NCBI GenBank assembly: GCA_036660615.1 | Contig: JAVXAG010000004.1 | Coordinates: 1 to 35,873 of the forward strand | Direction: 5' to 3' | Length of the DNA stretch: 35,873 nucleotides | Source of the DNA: JAVXAG01 sp036660615 | Lineage (GTDB): Bacteria > Bacillota > Clostridia > Peptostreptococcales > Anaerovoracaceae | In this document: positions 7,140-14,707 of the stretch, in pieces | Numbering within the stretch: the first letter of the stretch is position 1 | How the letters are laid out: each line of letters opens with the position of its first letter | The notes under the pieces: model-generated | Database searches by the model: none | Seen by the model: only the letters and a program-made list of their open reading frames with translations | Told to the model about the DNA's origin: nothing | Made by a program: the position numbers and the translations under genes

Positions 7140-7451
7140 AAAACCCGCTAATTAAAACCCGAAAAAAATAATTTCCTGATTTGCTCACAGAATCGATCAA
7201 AAAGACGCGCCAGTGAGCAGATCTCATTTGCGGGTTTGCAAACAACTGACTAATATGTTGGCATATGACATAATATAGCAATATATGGGAGCAAACTGTT
7301 GCATTTGCAACAGAATCAACTTGACGGTGGGAGCATTCCTTTGCAATTATGACAATTAATCCCTTGAAACCCATTTGTATCTGAGAATCTGCTCACTGGG
7401 ACACTTTTTTTTGCGATTCTGTGAGCAAATTCAATATTTATTTTTTTCGGG
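7140..7451. repeat. REP/BIME-like inverted pair, copy A
   Basis: Two arms of about 65 bp in inverted orientation (7158-7223 and 7387-7451) flank 160 bp of unrelated DNA. Each arm is itself an imperfect palindrome: ATTTGCTCAC near one end pairs with GTGAGCAGAT at the other. Outer ends share GATTTGCTCACAGAATCG and inner ends CAGTGAGCAGAT. The same arms recur at 21885-22153 with a different centre, and one arm at the window end. No protein is encoded. Confidence 0.75.
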
Positions 7452-7470
7452 CCTTAATTACAGCGATAAG

Positions 7471-7491
7471 TGATAATGATTCTCATTATCA
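7471..7491 (+). promoter_or_regulatory. Classical iron Fur box
   Basis: TGATAATGATT-CTCATTATCA is an almost perfect palindrome matching the classical GATAATGATAATCATTATC Fur site. It overlaps a possible -35 (TTCTCA 7480-7485) that is 17 bp from TATATT (7503-7508). It would control the small membrane protein gene at 7665. Confidence 0.8.
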
Positions 7492-7545
7492 GTTTTGGAT
7501 CCTATATTTTTGTATTGAGGCTAATCATTTGTGATCAATTTATGG

Positions 7546-7551
7546 TATAAT
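7546..7551 (+). promoter_or_regulatory. Extended -10 element (alternative promoter)
   Basis: TGGTATAAT is a perfect -10 with a nearby TG extension but no good -35. It lies 114 bases before the start of the Cys-rich membrane protein gene, so there may be two promoters. Confidence 0.35.
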
Positions 7552-7560
7552 AACCTCGTC

Positions 7561-7621
7561 GAAAAAGGTTTTACCTTTTTCACAGTAATTATTAAAATTT
7601 GAGCCGAGGGAAACCTCGTCG
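7561..7621 (+). promoter_or_regulatory. Leader with two small hairpins
   Basis: GAAAAAGGT/ACCTTTTTC forms a 9-bp stem with a 3-base loop (7561-7581), and CGAGG-GAAA-CCTCG (7604-7617) forms a GNRA-capped hairpin. The 10-mer AACCTCGTCG occurs at 7552 and 7612. No riboswitch class is recognised. Confidence 0.35.
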
Positions 7622-7664
7622 CAAATAAATTGTTTTAAATTAATACTAATAAAAGGAGATAATG

Positions 7665-7886
7665 ATGGAATACTTTTTGAGCCATATATGGATTATGATA
7701 ATTGCCGCTATTTTACTTGCATTGGTTGCAGTTGGAACTGTTATGATGGCAGATATCAATGCGAAGAATAAGGCAAAAGATCAAGCATCAAAAGAAGATG
7801 AACCAAAAGACAATGTTTTAAATTGTGGACTTGGTTGTAGCGGTTGTCCAAGCGCAAGTACTTGCCATAAGCCGGAAAAAGAATAA
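7665..7886 (+). CDS. Small Cys-rich membrane protein, FeoB-associated type
   Basis: A 73-residue protein with one N-terminal membrane helix (about residues 6-28), a charged linker, and a C-terminal cysteine cluster (CGLGCSGCPSASTC). This layout matches the FeoB-associated Cys-rich membrane proteins, thought to assist ferrous iron uptake, although no feoA/feoB is adjacent. The Fur box at 7471-7491 supports an iron link. The second of two adjacent ATGs (7665) is six bases after AGGAG and is preferred over 7662. The stop codon forms the first bases of a GC-rich tandem repeat, so repeat insertion may have trimmed or replaced the original 3' end. Confidence 0.7.
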   Translation: MEYFLSHIWIMIIAAILLALVAVGTVMMADINAKNKAKDQASKEDEPKDNVLNCGLGCSGCPSASTCHKPEKE

Positions 7887-8026
7887 TCAATCGCCGTCAG
7901 GCGCTTACCCCAATCAATCCGCGCCGACCGCTCCGGTCAGTGGTCACCGACGGTCGGTTTCTAATCAATCGCCGTCAGGCGCTTACCCCAATCAATCCGC
8001 GCCGACCGCTCCGGTCAGTGGTCACC
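7884..8026. repeat. GC-rich tandem repeat, two copies, 78-bp period
   Basis: Sixty-five identical bases occur at 7884-7948 and 7962-8026, separated by a 13-bp linker. The unit is much richer in G and C than its surroundings and can fold: GGCGC/GCGCC and GACC/GGTC pairs. The first copy starts at the stop codon of the preceding gene. A frame through it gives a repetitive Ser/Pro peptide that I regard as an artefact. Confidence 0.9.
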
Positions 8027-8038
8027 CATACGCAACGT

Positions 8039-8069
8039 AAAAAGCCCTCATTATTCATGAGAGCTTTTT
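8039..8069. terminator. Bidirectional hairpin terminator, copy 1
   Basis: AAAAAGC-CTCAT pairs with ATGAG-GCTTTTT, giving an A/T-flanked stem that ends in T runs on either strand. It probably ends the transcript of the small membrane protein; the second copy is at 8270-8300. Confidence 0.65.
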
Positions 8070-8269
8070 ATTTGCGATATTTAATATTTAATATAAGAAA
8101 GAACGTTCAAAAGTATTTCCCTATCCCCTTTTGACACTCTTAGTATAACTCGTCAATGTGTCAATAGTGTATGGATAGGCTATGTATATTGTGACAGTTT
8201 GACAAAGGATTTAAGTTCAAAAAAATTTGATTTTGATGTACACTTCAAATTTTTACAAATTGCCAACGT

Positions 8270-8300
8270 AAAAAGCCCTCATTATTCATGAGAGCTTTTT
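8270..8300. terminator. Bidirectional hairpin terminator, copy 2
   Basis: Identical to the hairpin at 8039-8069 and part of the second duplicated unit. Confidence 0.6.
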
Positions 8301-8544
8301 ATTTGCGATATTTAATATTTAATTAAGAAAGAACGTTCAAAAGTTATTTGTTTATCCCCTTTTGACACTCTTAGTATAACTGTTCAATGTGTTAATTGTG
8401 TAGAGAAAATTTATGTATATTGTGATAGTTTGACAAAGGATTTAAGTGCAAAAGAGAAAAGGCCAGAAGGGAAAGAACAAACCAGTTAGATACAAATTTC
8501 GCATAATATTAAAAAAAATGGATAAATGTGAGAGATATCAAGTA

Positions 8545-8580
8545 TTTGTCATTGATAAGGGACAAACATTGTGTTAAAAT
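8545..8580 (+). promoter_or_regulatory. Promoter and possible operator of the nucleoside transporter operon
   Basis: TTGATA at 8552-8557 and TAAAAT at 8575-8580 are 17 bp apart. The inverted repeat TTTGTC-N10-GACAAA (8545-8550 and 8561-8566) straddles the -35, as a repressor site would. The regulator is unknown. Confidence 0.55.
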
Positions 8581-8622
8581 TTGAGTGCAATGCATTTTAG
8601 TATAAAATTATGGAGGAAAAAA

Positions 8623-9618
8623 ATGAAAAAGATTATTTCAATTTTATTAGTACTAGTTATGGTACTTTCATTCTCACTTTTGACTGCTTGTGGCGATAAA
8701 GGTGATGACAAAGAAGCAATAACAGTTGCTGTCGTAGTTGCAGATGGGTTTGGAGACAGATCGTTCTACGATTCAGCAAAAGCTGGACTTGACAAATTAG
8801 AGGCAGATTGTGGCATTATCGCTAAAACAACCGAATGTAAGGGCGAAAACTTTAAACAGGCAATGATGAATGCTGCTGAAGTAGCTGATATAGTTGTTCC
8901 TGTAGGTTGGCAGTTCTATGATATCGAAGCAATAGCTCCAGATTATCCAGACACAAAGTTCATTTGGGTAGATAACGAAATGAGCACTACACTTGACAAC
9001 GTACTTTGCATTTCATATGCACAAAACGAAGGATCATTCCTTGCTGGATATATTGCAGCAAAAATGAGTAAAACAAACGTAGTTGGTGCAGTTGGTGGAG
9101 AAGATAACGCAGTAATCAATGACTTTTTTGCTGGTTACGAACAAGGCGCTAAATATGCAAACAAAGACTGCAAATTTGTAAAAAACTATGCAAACGATTT
9201 TGAAGATCCTGCACAAGGAAAAGAATGTGCAACATCACTAAACAGTAAGGGTGCAGATGTTATTTTCCAAGTAGCTGGAAACACAGGATCCGGAGTATTT
9301 GAAGCAGCAAAAGAAAACAATTTCTATGCAATAGGCGTTGACTCAGATCAAAAACACATTGATCCAAATAGAATTATTTGCTCAATGCAAAAAGAAGTTG
9401 GAAAATCAATTTATGATGTAATAAAAGATTTTGTTGATAATGGAACATGGGAAGCAAACAGAACTTGGATTGCTGACATGGCTACTGGATATATCCAAAT
9501 CGGATATGGTGAAGACGGATCAAAACAGCAAATCAGTGATGAATTAAAGGCAGAAGTAAAAGACTTAGCAGATAAAATTATATCTGGAGAAATCAAAGTC
9601 AATACTACAAGAAAATAA
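8623..9618 (+). CDS. BMP-family nucleoside-binding lipoprotein of an ABC transporter
   Basis: Extracellular substrate-binding protein of the BMP (basic membrane protein / PnrA-NupN) family, 331 residues, which captures purine nucleosides or related compounds. It has a signal peptide ending in the lipobox LLTAC, with the lipidated Cys at residue 23, followed by a two-lobed periplasmic-binding fold: VAVVVADGFGDRSFYDSA at the start of the first lobe, then QNEGSFLAGYIAA and DVIFQVAGNTGSGVFEAA, all typical of BMP proteins. The start at 8623 is six bases after GGAGG; an upstream in-frame start lacks a site. It is followed by the ATPase and two permeases, as in the nupNOPQ arrangement of Bacillus subtilis. 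Nucleoside is the likely substrate by family; others are possible. Confidence 0.9.
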   Translation: MKKIISILLVLVMVLSFSLLTACGDKGDDKEAITVAVVVADGFGDRSFYDSAKAGLDKLEADCGIIAKTTECKGENFKQAMMNAAEVADIVVPVGWQFYDIEAIAPDYPDTKFIWVDNEMSTTLDNVLCISYAQNEGSFLAGYIAAKMSKTNVVGAVGGEDNAVINDFFAGYEQGAKYANKDCKFVKNYANDFEDPAQGKECATSLNSKGADVIFQVAGNTGSGVFEAAKENNFYAIGVDSDQKHIDPNRIICSMQKEVGKSIYDVIKDFVDNGTWEANRTWIADMATGYIQIGYGEDGSKQQISDELKAEVKDLADKIISGEIKVNTTRK

Positions 9619-9636
9619 CATAACAAATAATATTTG

Positions 9637-9670
9637 GGCGTGGCGTATTATAGCGCTGCGCCTTTGTTAA
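9637..9670 (+). terminator. Intercistronic hairpin after the binding-protein gene
   Basis: A 10-bp stem with three G-U pairs (GGCGTGGCGT with GCGCTGCGCC) is followed by TTTGTTAAGTT. The weak T run suggests partial termination, or 3'-end protection, that would make more binding protein than ATPase and permease. Confidence 0.5.
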
Positions 9671-9687
9671 GTTAATTGGCAAAAGAT

Positions 9688-9737
9688 TTTCAAGTCAATC
9701 CGAGGAGCAACAAGAAAAGCTTTCAAGTCAATCCGAG
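9688..9737 (+). repeat. Short direct repeat, 33-base period
   Basis: TTTCAAGTCAATCCGAG occurs at 9688-9704 and 9721-9737, framed by two copies of TAAGTTAATT. Function unknown; it lies in the spacer before the ATPase gene. Confidence 0.8.
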
Positions 9738-9787
9738 ACATTATCAGTAAGTTAATTCACAAAATTAGAAAACGCGAGGTAACGACT

Positions 9788-11341
9788 TTGCAAGACACAA
9801 TAGTAAAATTTGAGAACATATCAATGCAGTTCCCGGGGGTACTGGCAAATGATAAAGTTTCATTAGAAATAAAAAAAGGCGAAGTATTTGCTTTGGTTGG
9901 AGAAAATGGTGCGGGAAAAAGTACACTGATGAACGTGCTTTATGGAATCAATCAACCAACTAGAGGAAACGTATATGTCAAAGGAAATAAAATTACAAAA
10001 TTTAACCCAAGCGAAGCAATTGCTCAGGGAGTAGGAATGGTACATCAGCACTTTATGCTAGTTCCATCATTTACTGTGGCACAAAACATTGTAATAAGTA
10101 AAGAACCTAGGAAATTTGGAGTGTTTTACGATCTAAAAGCAGCAGAACAGATTACTTTGGATTTGGTAAAAGAATATGGACTAGTTGTAGATCCTAAAGC
10201 TATTGTCCAAGAAATTAGTGTAGGGCTACAACAACGTGTGGAAATTTTAAAGACATTGTTTAGAGGAGCGGAAATCTTGATTTTGGACGAGCCTACAGCA
10301 GTGTTAACACCACAAGAAACAGAAGAGTTATTTGCAGTTATCAGAAAAATAGTAGATGAACTGGGAATGACAGTGATTATTATTACTCACAAGCTTTATG
10401 AAGTAATGGCAATATCCGATAGAGTTGGAGTTATGCGTCAAGGAAAACTTGTTGGAGTAGAAGAAACTAAAGATGTAAGCGAGCGCATCTTGGCATCAAT
10501 GATGGTTGGTCGAGATGTTTTATTTGATAATATTGAGAAAACTGGCGTTGCTGGCGAAACCATGATTAGCACCGAAAATTTGTTCGTGGCTGACAATAGA
10601 GGTTTGATGGCAGTAAATGGAGTTTCCATAGACGTAAAAGCGGGAGAAATACTGGGAATTGCAGCCATTGAGGGCAACGGACAAAGCGAGTTGGTCGAGG
10701 CAATTACAGGGCTTAGACCAATTGAAAAAGGCACGATTTTGATCGAAGGAAACAAGATAAATGGAAAGACACCAGGCGAAGTCAGAAAGCTAGGTCTTGC
10801 CCATATTCCGGAAGATCGATTGGCAACAGGCGTATCAACAGAGTCTACAGTCAAAGAAAATTTGATTATAGGAAAAGAAAGATTGCCTGAGTATTCCAAG
10901 AAAGGGATACATATAAAAGGCACAACTGTTGCAAAGTATGCAAATCAGGTATTTGACAGATTTGACATGCGTGGAGCGGGAATAGACACAAAAGTAGGAT
11001 CATTATCGGGAGGCAATATGCAAAAAGTTGTAATTGCCAGAGAGTTTTCATTTGAAACACCAGTATTGGTTATTGCACAACCAACTAGAGGCGTAGACAT
11101 AGGCGCTATAGAATTTATACACCAGTGTATTATAAACAAAAGAAATGAAGGCTGTGCAGTGCTACTTGTAAGTGCAGATTTGGACGAAGTCTTTAGACTA
11201 AGCGATAGAATAATTACAATGTATGAGGGAAAAGTAACTGGTCAGTTTATGGCTGGAGAAATTGACAAGATGGAAATAAGTTATTATATGACGGGCGATA
11301 GAAGTAGCAATGGGGAGGTGACATCTAATGAAGAAATATAA
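9788..11341 (+). CDS. Nucleoside ABC transporter ATP-binding protein (two ABC domains)
   Basis: Cytoplasmic ATPase of 517 residues with two fused ABC domains, as in the NupO/RbsA/MglA type. Domain 1 has a full Walker A (GENGAGKST, 38-46), a degenerate signature (EISVGLQQRVE) and Walker B with ILILDEPTAVL. Domain 2 has an altered Walker A (EGNGQSELVE), signature LSGGNMQK and LVIAQPTRGVD in place of the usual Walker B, so only one site is likely fully catalytic; this is normal for the subfamily. The gene starts with TTG at 9788, seven bases after GAGGT; no ATG fits better. It overlaps the first permease gene by 14 bases, indicating translational coupling. Confidence 0.92.
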   Translation: MQDTIVKFENISMQFPGVLANDKVSLEIKKGEVFALVGENGAGKSTLMNVLYGINQPTRGNVYVKGNKITKFNPSEAIAQGVGMVHQHFMLVPSFTVAQNIVISKEPRKFGVFYDLKAAEQITLDLVKEYGLVVDPKAIVQEISVGLQQRVEILKTLFRGAEILILDEPTAVLTPQETEELFAVIRKIVDELGMTVIIITHKLYEVMAISDRVGVMRQGKLVGVEETKDVSERILASMMVGRDVLFDNIEKTGVAGETMISTENLFVADNRGLMAVNGVSIDVKAGEILGIAAIEGNGQSELVEAITGLRPIEKGTILIEGNKINGKTPGEVRKLGLAHIPEDRLATGVSTESTVKENLIIGKERLPEYSKKGIHIKGTTVAKYANQVFDRFDMRGAGIDTKVGSLSGGNMQKVVIAREFSFETPVLVIAQPTRGVDIGAIEFIHQCIINKRNEGCAVLLVSADLDEVFRLSDRIITMYEGKVTGQFMAGEIDKMEISYYMTGDRSSNGEVTSNEEI

Positions 11342-12431
11342 GATAAATACCACCTATTTGATTTCACTTGTAATAAGCATCGTTGTGGCGCTTATTATTG
11401 GTGGCATACTAATGGCGATTACAGGGCATAATCCATTTGAAGGGTACGGTGCCATGTTGCAGGGAGTGTTTGGAAGCACTCGTGTTCTGGGAAATACAAT
11501 AGCAAAAGCCATGACACTATGTTTGACTGGACTTGCTATGGCAGTTGCGGCAAAAGCGGGAATGTTTAATGTTGGAGGCGAAGGGCAACTGTTTCTAGGA
11601 GGCCTTGCGGCGGCTATGACAGGTGTTGCTTGCCATGGTCTTTCACCAATAATCGCAATTCCACTAGCGATGATAGCGGCAATGGTAGCAGGTGGTGCAT
11701 TCGCTTTGATTCCAGCTTGGTTAAAGGCAAAGTTAAAAGTCAGCGAAGTAATTACCACTATAATGCTTAATTCTGCGGCAATTTTCTTCTGTGGGTATTT
11801 GATTAACGGGCCATTGAAAACTAGCGAAAAAGGAGTCTTGGCAGGAACGGATTCCATAGATGAGTTGTTTAGATTTTCTACAATTGTTCCAAGGTCAAAT
11901 CTTACTACAGCGGTATTTTACTCGGCAATCATCGCATTCCTAGTATGGTATTTGATGAGCAAAACCACAATTGGACTTGAAATGAAAGTTACTGGAGAAA
12001 ACGAAAGATTTGCATTTTTCGCTGGCCTAAAAAAGGATAAAATAATGATTTGGGCAATGATTGCATCGGGTGCAATATGTGGGCTTGTTGGAATGTTTGA
12101 GGTTTATGGAATACAGTGGAGATTTACCGAAACAATAAGTAACGAGTTCTATTTTGACGGTATGCTAGTTGCAATGATAATGAACTACAACACCATCGGA
12201 ATTATTATAATGAGTTTCTTCTTTGGAGGATTGCAAATTGGAGCGACAGCCATGGAGCTGAGTACGGGAATTTCGGGAGAAATAACAGACATTATGTTTG
12301 CGATTATCATATTCCTTATGGCAGCTCAAGGTGGAATTACCAAAGAAATACAGATCAAAATGGCAAAGAAAAAAGCTATTAGGGAAGAAAGAAAGGAGCA
12401 GGAAGATGGAACACTTAGCACAGATATTTAG
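11328..12431 (+). CDS. Nucleoside ABC transporter permease 1
   Basis: A 367-residue integral membrane permease of the BPD_transp_2 class (NupP-like). About eight to ten hydrophobic helices are visible. The segment KAGMFNVGGEGQLFLGGLAA (about 78-97) is the conserved motif of these permeases, and the C-terminal cytoplasmic tail is rich in Lys/Glu. A GGAGGTG site lies inside the ATPase gene and the start at 11328 overlaps that gene. It pairs with the second permease to form the channel through which nucleosides enter. Confidence 0.9.
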   Translation: MKKYKINTTYLISLVISIVVALIIGGILMAITGHNPFEGYGAMLQGVFGSTRVLGNTIAKAMTLCLTGLAMAVAAKAGMFNVGGEGQLFLGGLAAAMTGVACHGLSPIIAIPLAMIAAMVAGGAFALIPAWLKAKLKVSEVITTIMLNSAAIFFCGYLINGPLKTSEKGVLAGTDSIDELFRFSTIVPRSNLTTAVFYSAIIAFLVWYLMSKTTIGLEMKVTGENERFAFFAGLKKDKIMIWAMIASGAICGLVGMFEVYGIQWRFTETISNEFYFDGMLVAMIMNYNTIGIIIMSFFFGGLQIGATAMELSTGISGEITDIMFAIIIFLMAAQGGITKEIQIKMAKKKAIREERKEQEDGTLSTDI

Positions 12432-13356
12432 TATAGGTCTATTGCAAAACACTCTTCGTACAGCTACTCCGGTAATCCTTGCAGCTATGGGAGGACTTTT
12501 AACTGAGCAAGCGGGAATTATGAACATCGGTATGGATGGAATGATAGTAATCGGTGCGTTTGTGGCAGTGTCAGTCAGCTTTGCTTGTTCAAGTGCTGCT
12601 TTAGGTGTACTAATGGCAGTTGGCGTTGGAATTTTGATTGGATTGTTCTTTGCACTTTTTGTAGTAAAGTTCAGAAGTGATGAATTTATTATTGGTATGG
12701 CACTAAACACTTTTGCTGCAGCGCTTACCGTATTCTTGCTTCGTTCAATTTTCGGAGTAAAAGGAACTTTTGCAGACAGTGGTATTGTACCATTACCGAC
12801 TGTTGATATCCCATTTCTTGACAGTATACCAATTTTGGGACCACTTTTAAATAACAATTCAATATTTGTATACATTACTTGGATACTGGTATTCTTGACT
12901 TGGGTATTGTTGTATAGAACACCATATGGATTTTGGATAAGGGCAGCGGGTGAACATCCGGAAACTTTGGAAACAGCAGGAATAAATCCTAACAAGATGA
13001 AGTTTATAGCTAGTGTACTTTGTGGAGTATTCTGTGCATTTGCAGGAGCTCACTTATCTCTTGGATATTTGACTATGTTCTCTGAGGGAATGAGTGCAAA
13101 CCGCGGATTCATCGCTTTTGCTTGCGTAATATTCGGCATGGCAAACCCACCAAAAGTATTTTTGGCTGCGCTATTATTCGGATTTTTAAATGCACTAGGG
13201 TTAAGACTGCAATCTGTCGGAGTGCCGGCGGAGTTAACAGCGATGACACCTTACATAGTAACTGTTATTATGCTTGTATATGTAGTAACTGCTGGTGCAA
13301 AAAGGAAAAAACGTAAGGCTAGAAAAGCTGTAAGAGAGCAAGAACAGCCGGCATAA
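12406..13356 (+). CDS. Nucleoside ABC transporter permease 2
   Basis: A 316-residue permease of the NupQ type, with the motif EQAGIMNIGMDGMIVIGAF (about 34-52), the counterpart of the motif in permease 1, and a second typical segment GANRGFIAFACVIFGMANP-like near residues 225-245. It ends in a basic tail. The start is the ATG at 12406 with GGAG eight bases before; it overlaps the preceding gene by 26 bases. The longer frame beginning at 12298 has no ribosome binding site. It completes the operon: binding protein, ATPase, permease 1, permease 2. Confidence 0.9.
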   Translation: MEHLAQIFSIGLLQNTLRTATPVILAAMGGLLTEQAGIMNIGMDGMIVIGAFVAVSVSFACSSAALGVLMAVGVGILIGLFFALFVVKFRSDEFIIGMALNTFAAALTVFLLRSIFGVKGTFADSGIVPLPTVDIPFLDSIPILGPLLNNNSIFVYITWILVFLTWVLLYRTPYGFWIRAAGEHPETLETAGINPNKMKFIASVLCGVFCAFAGAHLSLGYLTMFSEGMSANRGFIAFACVIFGMANPPKVFLAALLFGFLNALGLRLQSVGVPAELTAMTPYIVTVIMLVYVVTAGAKRKKRKARKAVREQEQPA

Positions 13357-13397
13357 TGTAGGCTGTGTGTATTTTATGTGAAGATAGCAGTTTCTAT

Positions 13398-13426
13398 TTG
13401 ATAAATGGCATAATACATGTTAAAAT
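13398..13426 (+). promoter_or_regulatory. Promoter of the trigger-factor-like lipoprotein gene
   Basis: TTGATA at 13398-13403 and TAAAAT at 13421-13426 with a 17-bp spacer, the same hexamers as the nucleoside operon promoter. At the predicted start lies the inverted repeat GTTTGGT (13433-13439) / ACCAAAC (13453-13459), which may be an operator or a leader hairpin. Confidence 0.55.
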
Positions 13427-13486
13427 TTATTTGTTTGGTAAATACATACATGACCAAACATTATTATGATTAGAGGATGAATAAAT

Positions 13487-14563
13487 ATGAAAAAGAAAAC
13501 AATATCACTATTTTTAGTTATGGTATTATGTGTAACACTAGCTGGAGCAATTTCAGGTTGTGGCGAGAAAGCATATGACTATGACCTTTCTAAATATGTT
13601 ACTCTTGGAGAATATAAAGGTTTGGAAATGGAAAAAATCAAGGTTTCTGTTTCAGACAAAGAAGTTCAAGACGAAATCACTACTAGACTTGAGGCTAAAC
13701 AAACAAAAGAAAACGTTAAAACTGGCGTTGTAAAAGATGGCGACACAATAAATGTTGCGTACGAAGGCAAGATTGACGGAAAGACTTTTGAAGGCGGTTC
13801 CACAGAGTCATCTGATATTACTATTGGAACAACCTCTATGATTGACGGTTTTACCGAAGGTCTTATTGGAGCAAATGTTGGAGATACAGTTAGCTTGGAC
13901 TTAAAGTTCCCAGAAAACTATGAGACCAACCCTAGCTTATCAGGAAAAGATGTAGTATTTAAAGTAACTATCAACACAAAACAAATTACAAAGACTCCAG
14001 TATTGGATATGGATTTTGTTAAGGCAAACAGCAAAGCTACAACTATGGAAGCTTACAAAAAGAGTGTAAAAGAAGATGTTTACAAGAAGAAATATGAAGA
14101 TGCTCAGTATGCACAAAAGAATGCTCTATGGGACAAAGTAACTGCTTCATCAAAGATTTTAAAGTACCCTGACGTGGAAATTAAAAAGGCAGAAAAAGAT
14201 ACTAAGAAGCAATACGAAGATATGGCAGCAAAATACAAATTGGAGTATGCTGATTTCATCAAACAATATATGCAGATGTCAGAGGAAGAATTTAACAAGC
14301 AGATAGAACAATATGCTCAGTCAATGGTTGGACAAGAAATGATCATGTATGCAGTGGCTAGAGAAGAGAATATCGAAGTTTCTGACAAGGAATATGATGA
14401 ATATCTTGCAAATATGTTAAAGGAATCTGGATTCACTGATAAAACATTTGAGGAATCTTTCGGAAAACCGATTGAGGAGTATGCTAAGGATAAAGGATTT
14501 AGAACAGGTAAATTATTAGAGAAGGTTCTAAATATGATTGAAAAGAATGCAGTTGTCAAATAG
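13487..14563 (+). CDS. Secreted trigger-factor-like peptidyl-prolyl isomerase lipoprotein
   Basis: A 358-residue lipoprotein: signal peptide, lipobox ISGC with Cys25, then an FKBP-type isomerase domain (about 75-170; VKDGDTINVAYEGKIDGKTF and DGFTEGLIGANVGDTVSLDL are classic), then a helical region resembling the C-terminal chaperone arms of trigger factor (about 175-350). The N-terminal ribosome-binding domain of cytoplasmic trigger factor is absent and replaced by the signal peptide. It likely folds secreted proteins at the outer face of the membrane, a role comparable with PrsA. It is monocistronic: a promoter precedes it and an inverted repeat and riboswitch follow. Confidence 0.87.
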   Translation: MKKKTISLFLVMVLCVTLAGAISGCGEKAYDYDLSKYVTLGEYKGLEMEKIKVSVSDKEVQDEITTRLEAKQTKENVKTGVVKDGDTINVAYEGKIDGKTFEGGSTESSDITIGTTSMIDGFTEGLIGANVGDTVSLDLKFPENYETNPSLSGKDVVFKVTINTKQITKTPVLDMDFVKANSKATTMEAYKKSVKEDVYKKKYEDAQYAQKNALWDKVTASSKILKYPDVEIKKAEKDTKKQYEDMAAKYKLEYADFIKQYMQMSEEEFNKQIEQYAQSMVGQEMIMYAVAREENIEVSDKEYDEYLANMLKESGFTDKTFEESFGKPIEEYAKDKGFRTGKLLEKVLNMIEKNAVVK

Positions 14564-14605
14564 TGGTAATACAATAAAAAAACAGAAAATGTGACAATAA
14601 TACTG

Positions 14606-14634
14606 TTGCAATAGGCTGAAAATTATGATAAACT
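14606..14634 (+). promoter_or_regulatory. Possible promoter of the glycine riboswitch transcript
   Basis: TTGCAA at 14606-14611 and TAAACT at 14629-14634 are spaced by 17 bp; the -10 is poor. Its spacer is the left arm of the perfect inverted repeat 14611-14674. Confidence 0.35.
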
Positions 14635-14674
14635 AGTTTACATTAGTTTACAGAACGGTTAATTTTCAGCCTAT
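14611..14674. repeat. Perfect 14-bp inverted repeat
   Basis: ATAGGCTGAAAATT (14611-14624) and AATTTTCAGCCTAT (14661-14674) are exact complements around a 36-base loop, followed by GGTTGTTTTTG. It may be the terminator of the lipoprotein gene or an operator for the symporter transcript. Confidence 0.6.
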
Positions 14675-14707
14675 GGTTGTTTTTGACGAAAAATGAAAAC
14701 TATAACT

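Larger units (their letters stand above)
8033..8453. repeat. Tandem duplication of about 190 bp, non-coding
   Basis: Bases 8033-8222 recur at 8264-8453 with roughly 85-90% identity. Each copy has a strong hairpin with T tails on both strands (8039-8069 and 8270-8300), the palindrome GAACGTTC (8101-8108 and 8331-8338), and TTGACAC pairing with GTGTCAA, or with GTGTTAA in copy 2. No reading frame is shared. It fills the space between the Cys-rich gene and the nucleoside transporter operon. Confidence 0.85.

Noticed and set aside
7140..7451. CRISPR array or attachment site
   Set aside because: The arms are inverted and only two per element, with no regular spacers, no cas genes, and no integrase nearby.
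7825..8040. 71-residue frame with repeated Ser/Pro-rich peptide
   Set aside because: It overlaps the Cys-rich protein gene out of frame and its repeated part comes from the GC-rich tandem repeat; no ribosome binding site.
8101..8108. LexA/SOS box GAACGTTC
   Set aside because: The clostridial/Bacillus LexA site needs four bases between GAAC and GTTC; here the halves are joined directly.
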